Part shown: positions 14,288-23,362 of the stretch, in pieces
Layout: each line of letters starts with the position of its first letter
Numbering within the stretch: the stretch's first letter is position 1
NCBI RefSeq assembly: GCF_002258785.1
Contig: NZ_NOYI01000027.1
Location: 124,001 to 188,000 of the forward strand
Source: Rhodococcus sp. 06-235-1A
Lineage (GTDB): Bacteria; Actinomycetota; Actinomycetes; Mycobacteriales; Mycobacteriaceae
Direction: 5' to 3'
Length of the DNA stretch: 64,000 nt
Position numbers and translations under genes: made by a program
The notes under the pieces: generated by a model
Database searches by the model: none
The model's input: only the letters and a program-made list of their open reading frames with translations
Told to the model about the DNA's origin: nothing

Positions 14288-14380
14288 AATCGCGGGAGTC
14301 CCGAGGATCGTGGGGCTGAGAGTGGGTTCGCCGCCCTTACCGTCAATACCTGAACCCGATCATGCGGGCGCAGGGAGTGA
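14288..14380 (+). promoter_or_regulatory. TPP riboswitch (THI element) upstream of thiO
   Basis: The leader contains the hallmark conserved blocks in the right order: CTGAGA at about 14316, the segment ACCTGAACC then GATC at about 14347-14360, and GCGCAGGGA at about 14368. Flanking GC-rich arms can form P2 (GCGG with CCGC). These match the TPP aptamer consensus (CUGAGA, ACCUGA, GAUC, GCGNAGGGA). The aptamer ends about 5 nt before the thiO GTG and overlaps its Shine-Dalgarno region. Ligand binding would therefore most simply block translation of thiO-thiS-thiG when thiamine pyrophosphate is abundant. Boundaries are approximate. Confidence 0.9.
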
Positions 14381-14384
14381 GGAC

Positions 14385-15457
14385 GTGAATCGCGTGCACA
14401 TCGTCGTTATCGGCGGAGGCGTCATCGGGTTGTCGACGGCGCTGCGCCTGAGCCAGGACGGTCACCGGGTGGTCGTGCACGATCCCGCGTTGGGCAAGGG
14501 CGCATCGTGGGTCGCAGGCGGGATGTTGGCACCGCTGTCCGAGGGCTGGCCCGGCGAACACGAACTGCTGCACCTGGGCGCGGCGTCGTTGGCGCGTTGG
14601 CCGGAGTTTGCCCGACGGCTCCCCGGCCCCTCGGTGTTCTCCGCCACCGGGTCGATGACGGTTGCCCTCGACTCGGCCGATGCCGCCGATCTACGAACCA
14701 TCGCCGAATGGGTGGGCGAACAGGGACACGAACTCGAGATTCTCGGCCGCGCACAGCTGCGTGAGCTCGAACCTGCTCTGGCCCAGAACATTCGACTCGG
14801 GCTGCTGGCACCGACCGAGTTATCGGTGGACAATCGGGCGCTGATCGCCGCGCTCGAGCAGGGGTGTCTCGATGCGGGAGTCGAGTTCGTGAACGCCCCG
14901 GTGGAGACCATTCCCGACGCCGATCAGGTGGTCCTGGCCGCGGGTGCGCAGTCGGCGGCGCTGTGGCCCACGCTCGAGGTCCGGCCGGTCAAGGGTGAAA
15001 TCCTCCGGCTGCGTCGCCGACCGAGCGCCGCGCCCCCGCCGCACCGCACCGTTCGCGGAACCGTGCACGGCAGGCCGATCTACCTGGTGCCACGCGGGGA
15101 CGGATTGGTCGTCGGCGCAACACAATACGAATCGGGCCAGGACACCCAGGTCACCGTCGCCGGGGTACGAGACCTGATAGCCGACGCCGAACGCCTCATG
15201 CCGAGCATCGGCGAATACGAGCTGTACGAAACCGCAGCCGGCCTGCGGCCCATGAGCCCGGACGGCCTGCCACTCATCGGCAGGCTGTCTCCCCGGTTGA
15301 TCGCCGCCACCGGCCACGGCCGCAACGGCATCCTGCTCGCCCCCATCACCGCCGACGCGGTCGCCGCACTGATCTCCGGCGAGAGCATTCCCGAGGCGAA
15401 AGCAGCCGACCCCGAACGCTTCTCGCACATCTACAGCCCACAGATCGAAAGGACACC

Positions 15458-15461
<4 letters not shown>
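14385..15461 (+). CDS. thiO: FAD-dependent glycine oxidase
   Basis: A 358-residue DAO-family flavoprotein. The N-terminal Rossmann motif [18 protein letters not shown] is followed by [36 protein letters not shown] and the C-terminal [11 protein letters not shown] element, as in ThiO. It converts glycine to the dehydroglycine needed for thiazole formation. The GTG at 14385 directly follows the riboswitch with a GGGAG/GAGG site. The longer upstream open frame is rejected because it would run through the aptamer. ATGA overlap couples it to thiS. Confidence 0.93.
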
Positions 15462-16427
<966 letters not shown>

Positions 16428-16679
16428 GCGGCTGCGTCGGCGGCGCAGCACCTCCTGTGGTTCTGCGTATCCGGCAAACGCGCGCGCATTCGTGAAACGC
16501 GTGCGGAATAGTGGCGAGTACGGGGGCGATTCCGCGCGCACCTGACGAACGCGCACGCGTTTGCGACCGCGTGCCGCCCTGTGACCGACTGTCTCAGGGT
16601 GTGTGTCATCCGAAAGGATGATGGAAAAGGCGACTGTCGGTCGATGTGCGGACGCTGTCGATCGGGGAAGGTTGTACCC

Positions 16680-17642
16680 ATGATCGAAGTGACAGGACTG
16701 ACCAAGCAATACGGCGCGGTGACGGCGGTCGACAACCTCACCTTCACCATCAAACCCGGCATCGTGACCGGCTTCCTCGGCCCCAACGGCGCAGGCAAGT
16801 CGACCACCATGCGGATGATCCTCGGGCTCGACCGACCCACCTCGGGCACGGCGACCATCGAAGGCAAGAGCTACAGCCACCTGAAGCAGCCACTGCGTAC
16901 CGTCGGCGCTCTGCTCGACGCCAAGTGGGTGCACCCCAATCGTTCGGCACGCGCACATCTCGAGTGGATGGCTGCGTCCAACGGCATCCCCAAGTCACGT
17001 GTCGAGGAGGTGCTGCGTCTGGTGGGTTTGTCCGAGGTCGCGAAGAAGAATGCGGGCGGATTCTCGCTCGGCATGTCGCAGCGGCTCGGTCTCGCCGGTG
17101 CTCTGCTGGGTGATCCCAAGGTGCTGCTGTTCGACGAGCCGGTCAACGGCCTCGATCCCGAGGGCATCGTCTGGATCCGAAAGTTCATGCAGCGCTTGGC
17201 AGCCGAGGGCCGCACGGTGCTGGTCTCGAGCCACCTGCTCTCGGAGATGGCGCAGACCGCAGAGCATCTCATCGTCATCGGACGCGGCAAGTTGATCTCG
17301 GACTCCTCGGTGCAGGAGTTCATCGACCATGCCTCCGAGGCGTCGGTGCGCGTGCGCAGCCCGCAGCTGGACGGTCTCCGACAGGCCTTGACCACAGCAG
17401 GGCTCACCGTGCGCGAGCCGGACAAGACCGATGAACTTCAGCCCTCGCTCGTGGTGCTGAACTCCACGACCGACACGATCGGCGATATCGCCGGACGGGC
17501 CGGAATCACCCTGCACGAGTTGGCCTCTCAGCGAGGCTCGCTCGAGGAAGCATTCATGAAACTCACCGGAGACACAGTGCAGTACCACGGCGCGGGCGCC
17601 GAAGACCAGAACACTCAGCAAGCGATGGGCGGGTCACTCTGA
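16680..17642 (+). CDS. ABC transporter ATP-binding protein
   Basis: A 320-residue ABC ATPase with Walker A GPNGAGKST, the signature FSLGMSQRLGLAGALL and Walker B VLLFDEPVNGLDP. The C-terminal extension of about 90 residues is typical of drug or lipopeptide exporter ATPases (BcrA/CcmA-like). It energises the membrane protein encoded next, whose ATG overlaps this stop by one base (TGATG). The start at 16680 has a GGGAAGG site. An upstream in-frame extension lacks conserved residues. The transported substrate is unknown. The 252-bp spacer before it (16428-16679) shows no gene. Confidence 0.9.
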   Translation: MIEVTGLTKQYGAVTAVDNLTFTIKPGIVTGFLGPNGAGKSTTMRMILGLDRPTSGTATIEGKSYSHLKQPLRTVGALLDAKWVHPNRSARAHLEWMAASNGIPKSRVEEVLRLVGLSEVAKKNAGGFSLGMSQRLGLAGALLGDPKVLLFDEPVNGLDPEGIVWIRKFMQRLAAEGRTVLVSSHLLSEMAQTAEHLIVIGRGKLISDSSVQEFIDHASEASVRVRSPQLDGLRQALTTAGLTVREPDKTDELQPSLVVLNSTTDTIGDIAGRAGITLHELASQRGSLEEAFMKLTGDTVQYHGAGAEDQNTQQAMGGSL

Positions 17643-18412
17643 TGGGCGTCTTGGCAGCAGAAAGAATCAAGTTCACCTCGACCAAATCGCCGTGGTGGTG
17701 CAGCGCGATCGTGGTGGTGTTCGGCCTCGGGTTCGGAGCCATCCTCGGTTGGGCCGCAAAGACGGCCATCGGGCCGGATGCTCCCGAGGGGCTTCCGCCG
17801 ACCACCGCGTACGACGTCGTCGGTAGCGGTGTGGGTGGCCTGGGGATCATGGTGCTGATGATCCTGGCGGCCCTCACTGTCACCAGCGAATACCGCTTCG
17901 GCCTGATCCGGACGACATTCCAGGCGGTCACCAACCGGGCCTCGGTGCTCGGTGCCAAGGCGCTGATCGTCGGAGTGTACGGCGCGGTGCTGTCGTTGAT
18001 CCTGGCGTTCGGTGCATTCTTCCTCGCGAAATCGATCGCGGGTGAAGAAGCAGGCGCGCTCCTGAGCTTCGACGTCGACGGCACGTGGCGAGTCATCTAC
18101 GGCACCGCCGTCCTGGCGTTCGTTCAGATCGTTCTCGCTGTCGCGGTGGGTGCGCTCATCCGGCAGTCCGCCGGTGCCATCGCCGTCCTGCTGTTGTGGC
18201 CGTTGCTGATCGAGAGCCTCGTCGGAGTCATCCCGAAGGTCGGCGAGAAGATTCAGCCGTTCCTGCCCTTCAAGAATGCCGACCACTTCCTGGGCGGCTC
18301 GGCGGGGACCGACTTCCACTGGGGTCCGGTCGGCAGCCTGATCTACTTCGTCGTTTTCACCGCGGTGATCTTCGGAGCGGCCGTGTTCGTCGTCAATCGT
18401 CGGGACGCCTGA
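17642..18412 (+). CDS. ABC transporter permease (ABC-2 type)
   Basis: A 256-residue integral membrane protein with about six helices: one near residues 20-40, one near 70-90 next to the conserved TVTSEYRFGLIRTTFQAVTNR segment, then 110-135, 155-180, 185-205 and 230-250. The SEYRxGxIRxTF motif is typical of ABC-2 permeases working with CcmA-type ATPases. It is co-translated with the preceding ATPase gene. It probably forms a homodimeric exporter, but the substrate cannot be assigned. Confidence 0.87.
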   Translation: MGVLAAERIKFTSTKSPWWCSAIVVVFGLGFGAILGWAAKTAIGPDAPEGLPPTTAYDVVGSGVGGLGIMVLMILAALTVTSEYRFGLIRTTFQAVTNRASVLGAKALIVGVYGAVLSLILAFGAFFLAKSIAGEEAGALLSFDVDGTWRVIYGTAVLAFVQIVLAVAVGALIRQSAGAIAVLLLWPLLIESLVGVIPKVGEKIQPFLPFKNADHFLGGSAGTDFHWGPVGSLIYFVVFTAVIFGAAVFVVNRRDA

Positions 18413-18445
18413 CACCCCGCGATTTGTCTGGGTAGGGTGTCCGCT

Positions 18446-19903
18446 ATGCGGATTTCCTTGCTTGCAGGTAGCGCCGTCACTGTGCTGATTCTGGCCGGTT
18501 GCTCGTCCACGTCGGACGAGGAACCGGCCAGAGTTTTCGCGACGCCCGATGGGCCGGGCCTGTCGGAAGCGGTCACAGAGGACGCTCTCGTCGGGCACCT
18601 CCAGGAATTGGAAACAATCGCCGCCGCGCACGACGGAAACCGTGCGGCCGGCACCGCCGGATACGACGCGAGCGTCGATTATGTTGTCTCGCAACTCGAA
18701 TCCGCCGGGTTCGAGGTCACCACGCCGGAGTTCGAGTTCGAGACCTTCGAGGCGCAGACCCAAACCCTGTCGCTCGCAGGCACCGAGATTCCGGTGTTCG
18801 CGCTGAGCTACTCGCCGACCACCACGGCCGAGGGCATCACAGCCCGCGTCGTCGGAGCCCCCGCCGGTGCGGACGGGTGCGAGGCAGCCGACTACGCCGG
18901 CCTCGACCTGGCCGGTGCCGTCGCCGTCGTGCCGCGCGGCGTGTGCCCGTTCGGTGCGAAGCAGGCCGTCGCCGCCGAATTGGGTGCGGCCGCCGCGATC
19001 ATCGTCAACAACGAACCGGGACCACTGGATTCGGGGACACTCGGTGATCCCGAGACCGCAAAGATTCCGACCGGCGGTGTCAGCCAGGAGGACGGCGCAG
19101 CGGTCCTCGCGGCACCCGAGGTCACGTTGACGCTCGTCACCACAACCGACACGACCACAAGTCGCAACATCATCGCCCAGACCACCACCGGCTCCACCGA
19201 GAACGTCGTGGTGGCGGGTGCCCACCTCGACAGCGTCCCCGAAGGCCCCGGTATCAACGACAACGGCACCGGCACATCTGCAGTGCTCGAGACGGCCCTG
19301 CAGATGGGCAGCGCGCCCGAGGTGACCAATGCGGTGCGCTTCGCGTTCTGGGGTGCCGAGGAGAACGGGCTCGTCGGTTCCACCAAGTACGTCGAGGGCC
19401 TGTCCGACGACGACAAGCGAAACATCGCGCTGTACTTGAACTTCGACATGATCGGTTCGCACAACCCCGGCTACCTCGCGTACGACGGCGACGACTCCGA
19501 CAAGGTGGGTGAGCCCGCGGGACCGGCCGGATCCGACGCCATCGAGCGCACCTTCGTCGAGCGGCTGGCCGCCGACGGTGTCGCCGCCGACGGCACCGAT
19601 TTCGACGGGCGCTCCGATTACGGCCCGTTCATCGAGGTCGGTATCCCTGCCGGCGGAGTCTTCAGCGGCGCGGACGAGAACAAGACCGCCGAGCAAGCTG
19701 CGAAGTGGGGCGGCACCGCGGACCAGACCTTCGACGAGAACTACCACACCGATCAGGACACCTTGGCAAACGTCGACCGCGCTGCGCTGGCGAAGAACGG
19801 TGCGGCAGTGGCCTACGGAATCGGCGTCTACGCGCAGTCGGTCGAGGGCCCCAACGGGGTGCCGGTCGGTGCCGAGCGCGAGGCCGCCCGCGCCGAAGGG
19901 TGA
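18446..19903 (+). CDS. lpqL: Secreted M28-family aminopeptidase lipoprotein (LpqL-like)
   Basis: A 485-residue lipoprotein. The signal sequence MRISLLAGSAVTVLILAGC ends in a lipobox (LAGC). A protease-associated (PA) domain spans about residues 130-220. The M28 zinc-peptidase core shows the metal and catalytic motifs AGAHLDSV, INDNGTG, FWGAEENG, YLNFDMIG and ENYHTDQD. It probably trims N-terminal residues from extracellular peptides at the cell surface. Position after the thiamine genes matches M. tuberculosis Rv0418 (lpqL). I prefer the ATG at 18446 over the GTG at 18437 because it fits the signal peptide and the GGTAGGG site. Confidence 0.9.
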   Translation: MRISLLAGSAVTVLILAGCSSTSDEEPARVFATPDGPGLSEAVTEDALVGHLQELETIAAAHDGNRAAGTAGYDASVDYVVSQLESAGFEVTTPEFEFETFEAQTQTLSLAGTEIPVFALSYSPTTTAEGITARVVGAPAGADGCEAADYAGLDLAGAVAVVPRGVCPFGAKQAVAAELGAAAAIIVNNEPGPLDSGTLGDPETAKIPTGGVSQEDGAAVLAAPEVTLTLVTTTDTTTSRNIIAQTTTGSTENVVVAGAHLDSVPEGPGINDNGTGTSAVLETALQMGSAPEVTNAVRFAFWGAEENGLVGSTKYVEGLSDDDKRNIALYLNFDMIGSHNPGYLAYDGDDSDKVGEPAGPAGSDAIERTFVERLAADGVAADGTDFDGRSDYGPFIEVGIPAGGVFSGADENKTAEQAAKWGGTADQTFDENYHTDQDTLANVDRAALAKNGAAVAYGIGVYAQSVEGPNGVPVGAEREAARAEG

Positions 19904-19915
19904 CAGCAAGTATGT

Positions 19916-19930
19916 GTAACTGTGAGTTAC
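19916..19930. promoter_or_regulatory. Perfect inverted repeat before the nucleotidyl cyclase gene
   Basis: GTAACT and AGTTAC are separated by GTG and form a perfect 15-bp dyad ending 10 bp before the cyclase GTG start. It lies in the 37-bp spacer after the lpqL stop. It could be an operator or a small RNA hairpin near the ribosome binding site. No regulator gene is adjacent. Confidence 0.5.
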
Positions 19931-19940
19931 GCTCGATGCT

Positions 19941-20762
19941 GTGAACGCAGTCGTCGATTCGGTGGTGGAGTGGGTTCGCACCACCAACCGAGCGCCCAAG
20001 GTGGTAGGCGCGGTACGGCGGGTGCGTCGAGCATTGCCCGGTGACCCCACGTTCGGCGATCCACTGTCGATAGACGGTCCGGGACGCGCACTTGCCGTCG
20101 CACGTGTGGCCGATCGTTTTTTGGCTGCGAACGGACTCGACGACGAACCGGGCGCATCCCGCGAAGTCGGCCTCGGTGCCCTGCAGGTGTGGCAGGCGAT
20201 TCTCGAGCGAGCCGGCCGTGGTCGCGGCGAACAGGACGTCACGATCGTCTTCACCGATCTCGTCGGGTTCTCGTCGTGGTCACTCCGTGCGGGTGACACC
20301 GCGACCCTGACGCTGCTGCGCCAGGTGTCCAAAGCGGTCGAACCCGAGGTCGTGTTCCGAGGCGGGCACGTCGTCAAGAGACTGGGCGACGGCATCATGG
20401 CCGTGTTCACCGATGCGGGCAGAGCAGTCGACGCAGTGTTCGCGGCACGAGAGGCCATGAGCAGCGTCGTCGTCGACGGCTACACCCCGACGATGCGAGT
20501 GGGCATCCACACCGGCAGCCCACGCCAGGTCGGGTCGGACTGGCTCGGCGTCGACGTCACCGTCGCCGCCCGCGTGATGCAGACCGGCGGCAACGGCAAC
20601 GTGATGATTTCCGCGGCAGCCCTCGAGGCAGTCCCGCCGGAGGTGCTCGACGCCTTGAGCGTGGTCTCCAAGCCTTATCGCCGCAGCTTTTTCGCTCCGA
20701 AGATCAAGGGCGCACCCGACGACCTACGCATCCTCCGACTCGTGCAGTCGCCACAGCGGTGA
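19941..20762 (+). CDS. Class III adenylate/guanylate cyclase, soluble
   Basis: A 273-residue protein with a single catalytic domain from about residue 98. Metal-binding D106 (VFTDLVGFS) and D150 (VKRLGDG) are present, as are the purine-selecting K146 and D200, which match the adenylate-cyclase pattern. R211 is in the expected place for the transition-state arginine. The partner asparagine is replaced by Thr207 (DVTVAAR instead of xVNxAAR). The first 95 residues are a basic helical region with no recognised sensor. The product is likely cAMP if active. The 3' end overlaps the convergent thiD gene by 39 bp. Confidence 0.85.
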   Translation: MNAVVDSVVEWVRTTNRAPKVVGAVRRVRRALPGDPTFGDPLSIDGPGRALAVARVADRFLAANGLDDEPGASREVGLGALQVWQAILERAGRGRGEQDVTIVFTDLVGFSSWSLRAGDTATLTLLRQVSKAVEPEVVFRGGHVVKRLGDGIMAVFTDAGRAVDAVFAAREAMSSVVVDGYTPTMRVGIHTGSPRQVGSDWLGVDVTVAARVMQTGGNGNVMISAAALEAVPPEVLDALSVVSKPYRRSFFAPKIKGAPDDLRILRLVQSPQR

Positions 20763-21578
20763 CACCGGGCCGTGGCCGGCACCCAGATCGTAGGAAGCCG
20801 CCAGGCAGCGAGTGACCCAGTCCTTGCCGAATGCCACCGCGTCGGGCATCGAGTACCCGTGTGCCAGCGCTGACGCGATCGACGCAGCGAGGGTGTCGCC
20901 GCCGCCGTGATCGTTGCCGGTGTCGATGCGATCACTGGTGAATTCGAGGAACGTGTCGCCGTCGAACAGCAAGTCGGTGCTGTGCGTGGACGTACGCAGA
21001 TGACCGCCCTTGACCAGCGCCCACTGCGCGCCCAAGCCGTGCAGGGCCTCGGCCGCGCGGTGTGCGGACGCGTCGTCGATCACCTCGATGCCGGTGATCA
21101 ACCGGACCTCGTCGAGGTTGGGGGTCACCAGCGACGCGATGGGAAACAGGGTGTGCCGGATGGCGTCGAGGGCTTCGGCGTGCAGAAGTGGGTCGCCGTG
21201 CATCGACGCGCACACCGGATCGACGACCAGGGGGACCGGCCGGTCGCGGCCGATGCCCACCTCGGTGCACACGGCCGTGACCGCCTCGATGATGGCGGTG
21301 GACGCCAGCATCCCGGTCTTCGCTGCGCCGACGCCGATGTCCGAGACCACCGAGCGAACCTGGGCTGCCACGATCTCTGGCGGGATCTCGTGGAAGCCGG
21401 TCACGCCGACGGTGTTCTGGACCGTCACCGCTGCGACGGCAACGCATGCGTGGACGCCCAACATGGCCATCGTGCGGCTGTCCGCCTGGATTCCGGCCCC
21501 GCCACCGGAGTCGGTTCCGGCGATCGTCAGCGCGCGGACAGGAGTCTCGCCGTTGGGCGTGAGCGGTAGGAACTTCAC
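20724..21578 (-). CDS. thiD: Hydroxymethylpyrimidine/phosphomethylpyrimidine kinase
   Basis: The product is 284 residues from the GTG at 21578. The ThiD ribokinase-fold signatures are clear: RALTIAGTDSGGGAGIQADSRTMA, TVQNTVGVTGFH, AAKTGMLAS, VPLVVDPVCASMHGDPLL, LVTPNLDEVRLITG, ALVKGGH and the anion-hole/catalytic NDHGGGDTLAASIASALAHG. It phosphorylates HMP and HMP-P for thiamine synthesis and supplies the substrate of ThiE. The 3' end overlaps the nucleotidyl cyclase by 39 bp on the other strand. An upstream extension of the frame to 21722 has no conserved sequence. Confidence 0.93.
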   Translation of the reverse strand: MKFLPLTPNGETPVRALTIAGTDSGGGAGIQADSRTMAMLGVHACVAVAAVTVQNTVGVTGFHEIPPEIVAAQVRSVVSDIGVGAAKTGMLASTAIIEAVTAVCTEVGIGRDRPVPLVVDPVCASMHGDPLLHAEALDAIRHTLFPIASLVTPNLDEVRLITGIEVIDDASAHRAAEALHGLGAQWALVKGGHLRTSTHSTDLLFDGDTFLEFTSDRIDTGNDHGGGDTLAASIASALAHGYSMPDAVAFGKDWVTRCLAASYDLGAGHGPVSPLWRLHESEDA

Positions 21579-21869
21579 GAGAGACGACAGTACCGGCGGG
21601 ACGGAGACGACCGTCTCGGCGGCCGAATCCGAACCTGTGAATATTCGGTGAAAACACGACGTGGCTTCGAATGTTGTTGTATCACAACGTCGAACAGGGC
21701 AGCTTATGACCGATACCAGCATTCGAGTCGGGATGGACGGACAAACCTACGCATCCGAAGGTTTGTTGGTAGAAAAGGTGACAGAGCCACCGCACGCATG
21801 TTTAATAGTGGTGCACGTCACATTCGATTCACTCGTTCACCACCCCATACACAGCGAAGGAGGCGTCCC

Positions 21870-22196
21870 ATGCTTGCGAGTTCTCCTAGCGCTGATGTCT
21901 CGATCAACAAAGATCAGAACAGGTTCGAGCTTCGATTGAACGGCGATCTCGTCGGGATCGTCGGATTCTTCGAGGTGGAGGGAAACGGTAAGCGCGCGAC
22001 CCGCACGCACGTCGTGTCCTTCATGCACACCGTCATCACCGAGGACTTCGGTCATCAGGGCCTGGCCGGCATTCTGGTCCGTCGCGCGTTGGACAGTGCC
22101 CGTTCCTACGGGTGGAAAGTCAGGCCGGTCTGCACCTACGTGCAGCGGTTCGCCGCCGCGAATCCGGAGTACAACGACATGCTCGTCGCGCTCTGA
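21870..22196 (+). CDS. Small GNAT-like N-acetyltransferase (COG2388 type), copy 1
   Basis: A 108-residue protein of the mini-GNAT family. NRFELRLNGDLVGIVGFFEVEG is followed by SFMHTVITEDFGHQGLAGILVRRALDSARSYGWKVRPVCTYVQRFAAANPEY. The HTxVxxxxxGxGLA..LV pattern and the xPxCxYV tail define the acetyl-CoA site of YjdJ/Gtn-type GNATs. The ATG at 21870 has a strong GAAGGAGG site. The gene 134 bp downstream encodes a paralogue with the same architecture, so they look like a local duplication. Substrate unknown. The 291 bp upstream to thiD shows no convincing gene. Confidence 0.85.
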   Translation: MLASSPSADVSINKDQNRFELRLNGDLVGIVGFFEVEGNGKRATRTHVVSFMHTVITEDFGHQGLAGILVRRALDSARSYGWKVRPVCTYVQRFAAANPEYNDMLVAL

Positions 22197-22218
22197 CGCT
22201 GTTCTCGGCGCGCACCGT

Positions 22219-22263
22219 CCGGTCACATCGGGGCCGGTCACATCGGGGCCGGTCACATTAGGG
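22219..22263. repeat. 15-bp tandem repeat, three copies, between the two mini-GNAT genes
   Basis: Units of CCGGTCACATCGGGG begin at 22219 and 22234. A third, slightly diverged unit ends in TTAGGGG (22249-22263). The array fills the spacer between the paralogous mini-GNAT genes. It may be replication slippage or a repeated operator. Confidence 0.8.
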
Positions 22264-22330
22264 GCTCGACTCGGCGACGATCGATGCACTCACCTCGCGT
22301 CACGTTAGCAACACTGGTCTCATAGGTGAC

Positions 22331-22681
22331 ATGAGTCACATCATTCCTCGTCGCATCGACACGGTGATACCGGTCGAGCGTCCCGTCGTTCGTATCGAGG
22401 ACGACGTCGATCACAACAGGTTCGATCTCTTCGTCGACGACGAGCTCGTCGGCATTCTCGGCTACCGCTTCGGTGACGGGGATGTGGGCGAGAATCGCGT
22501 CGTCGCTCTCATGCACACCGTCGTCAAGGAGGAGTACGGCGACCGCGGATGGGCCGGTGTGCTGGTGCGAGCCTCGCTCAACACCGCTCGGGATCGCCAG
22601 TGGCGCATCGTCCCCATCTGCACGTACGTGCGGCGATACCTGGCGCAACATCAGGAGTTCCTGGATTTGATCGTCGAGTAG
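22331..22681 (+). CDS. Small GNAT-like N-acetyltransferase (COG2388 type), copy 2
   Basis: A 116-residue mini-GNAT. Its core NRFDLFVDDELVGILGYRF, then ALMHTVVKEEYGDRGWAGVLVRASLNTARDRQWRIVPICTYVRRYLAQHQEF, aligns throughout with the upstream copy. The main difference is a longer, unrelated N-terminus (MSHIIPRRIDTVIPVERPVV). It is probably a small-molecule or protein N-acetyltransferase of unknown substrate. Its TAG stop lies inside the first of two GTAGAGAGC-type dyads. Confidence 0.85.
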   Translation: MSHIIPRRIDTVIPVERPVVRIEDDVDHNRFDLFVDDELVGILGYRFGDGDVGENRVVALMHTVVKEEYGDRGWAGVLVRASLNTARDRQWRIVPICTYVRRYLAQHQEFLDLIVE

Positions 22682-22747
22682 AGAGCACTGCTCTTGTCCT
22701 GGCTGCCCGCAAGGTGAATACTGCTCCCTGTAGAGAGCGCCGCTCTC
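22678..22747. promoter_or_regulatory. Two copies of a GTAGAGAGC-NNN-GCTCT dyad upstream of a membrane protein gene
   Basis: GTAGAGAGC-ACT-GCTCT occurs at 22678-22694 and GTAGAGAGC-GCC-GCTCTC at 22730-22747. Each contains an inverted repeat (AGAGC/GCTCT) with a 3-nt centre. The two start 52 bp apart, about five helical turns. They precede the ATG at 22766 and look like paired operator sites, or weak hairpins, for the membrane protein gene. Confidence 0.5.
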
Positions 22748-22765
22748 GGAAGGTTGGTATTCCCG

Positions 22766-23362
22766 ATGCGTGCAGCTCTCTACCTGTTCGTCGGCATCAT
22801 GTTCGCCGCCTACCCCGCCCTCCGGCCTTACTCGAGCGAGGTGGGCAGCGCGGGCGCCGACGCCTTTGCGTCCTCCAACTGGGTACTCGCCCATACCTTC
22901 GCCATGTTCGGCTTCGTCGCGCTCGGGCTGGCCGTGGTCTACGGCGGTCGACGGTCCGACCCCGCAGTGGTCGCCACCTGGATCGGCGTCGGGTTGGTTC
23001 TGCCGTACTACGGTGCGGAGACGTTCGCGCTACATGCCCTGGGCGTCGATGCCGCAGCGAACTCGAATCCCGGCCTGATCGATCTGGCCGATCCGATTCG
23101 ATACTCGACGGTGCAGATGGTCATGTTCGGCGTCGGTCTCGTCTCGATCGCCGCCGGACTGGTGATATTTGCTCTACGCAACCGCTACGCGATGGTGCTG
23201 GCCGCAGGATTCGTGTTGTTTCTGCCGCAGTTCTACACCCCGCCGGCCGTGCGGATCGCTCACGGACTGCTGATTGCCGTGGGGGCGATCATCGCCGCCC
23301 GAGCGGTGGCCGGTAGTTCGGATCGCGCCGCTCAGCCGATCTCGACGATCACCGGAGCGTGA
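22766..23362 (+). CDS. Hypothetical membrane protein with about six helices
   Basis: A 198-residue hydrophobic protein starting MRAALYLFVGIMFAAYPALRPY. Helices are visible near residues 5-20, 40-60, 70-90, 115-140, 145-165 and 170-190. The linker FALHALGVDAAANSNPGLIDLADPIR is the longest loop. I do not recognise the family. The ATG at 22766 is preferred over an upstream in-frame TTG at 22754. The 3' end overlaps the convergent xthA gene by 31 bp. Paired dyads upstream may control it. Confidence 0.65.
   Translation: MRAALYLFVGIMFAAYPALRPYSSEVGSAGADAFASSNWVLAHTFAMFGFVALGLAVVYGGRRSDPAVVATWIGVGLVLPYYGAETFALHALGVDAAANSNPGLIDLADPIRYSTVQMVMFGVGLVSIAAGLVIFALRNRYAMVLAAGFVLFLPQFYTPPAVRIAHGLLIAVGAIIAARAVAGSSDRAAQPISTITGA

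Noticed and set aside
14226-14384. Longer thiO N-terminus
   Set aside because: It would translate through the TPP riboswitch aptamer. The GTG at 14385 directly precedes the Rossmann motif.
16428-16679. Gene in the thiG/ABC spacer
   Set aside because: Only short frames without motifs. The alternating CGCG-rich sequence with partial dyads (GTGCGGAAT / ATTCCGCGCGCAC) does not form a recognisable element.
17615-20458. Very long minus-strand open frame (947 codons) opposite the ABC permease, LpqL and cyclase genes
   Set aside because: It is the antisense of three well-supported genes, has no family motifs, and reflects high GC with few stop codons. The same applies to 32560-34287 (+), 42870-44708 (-) and 53655-55412 (-).
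21706-21939. Small ORF beginning MTDTSIRVGMDGQTYASEG
   Set aside because: It overlaps the ribosome binding site and first codons of the mini-GNAT gene in another frame, and has no ribosome binding site or known family.
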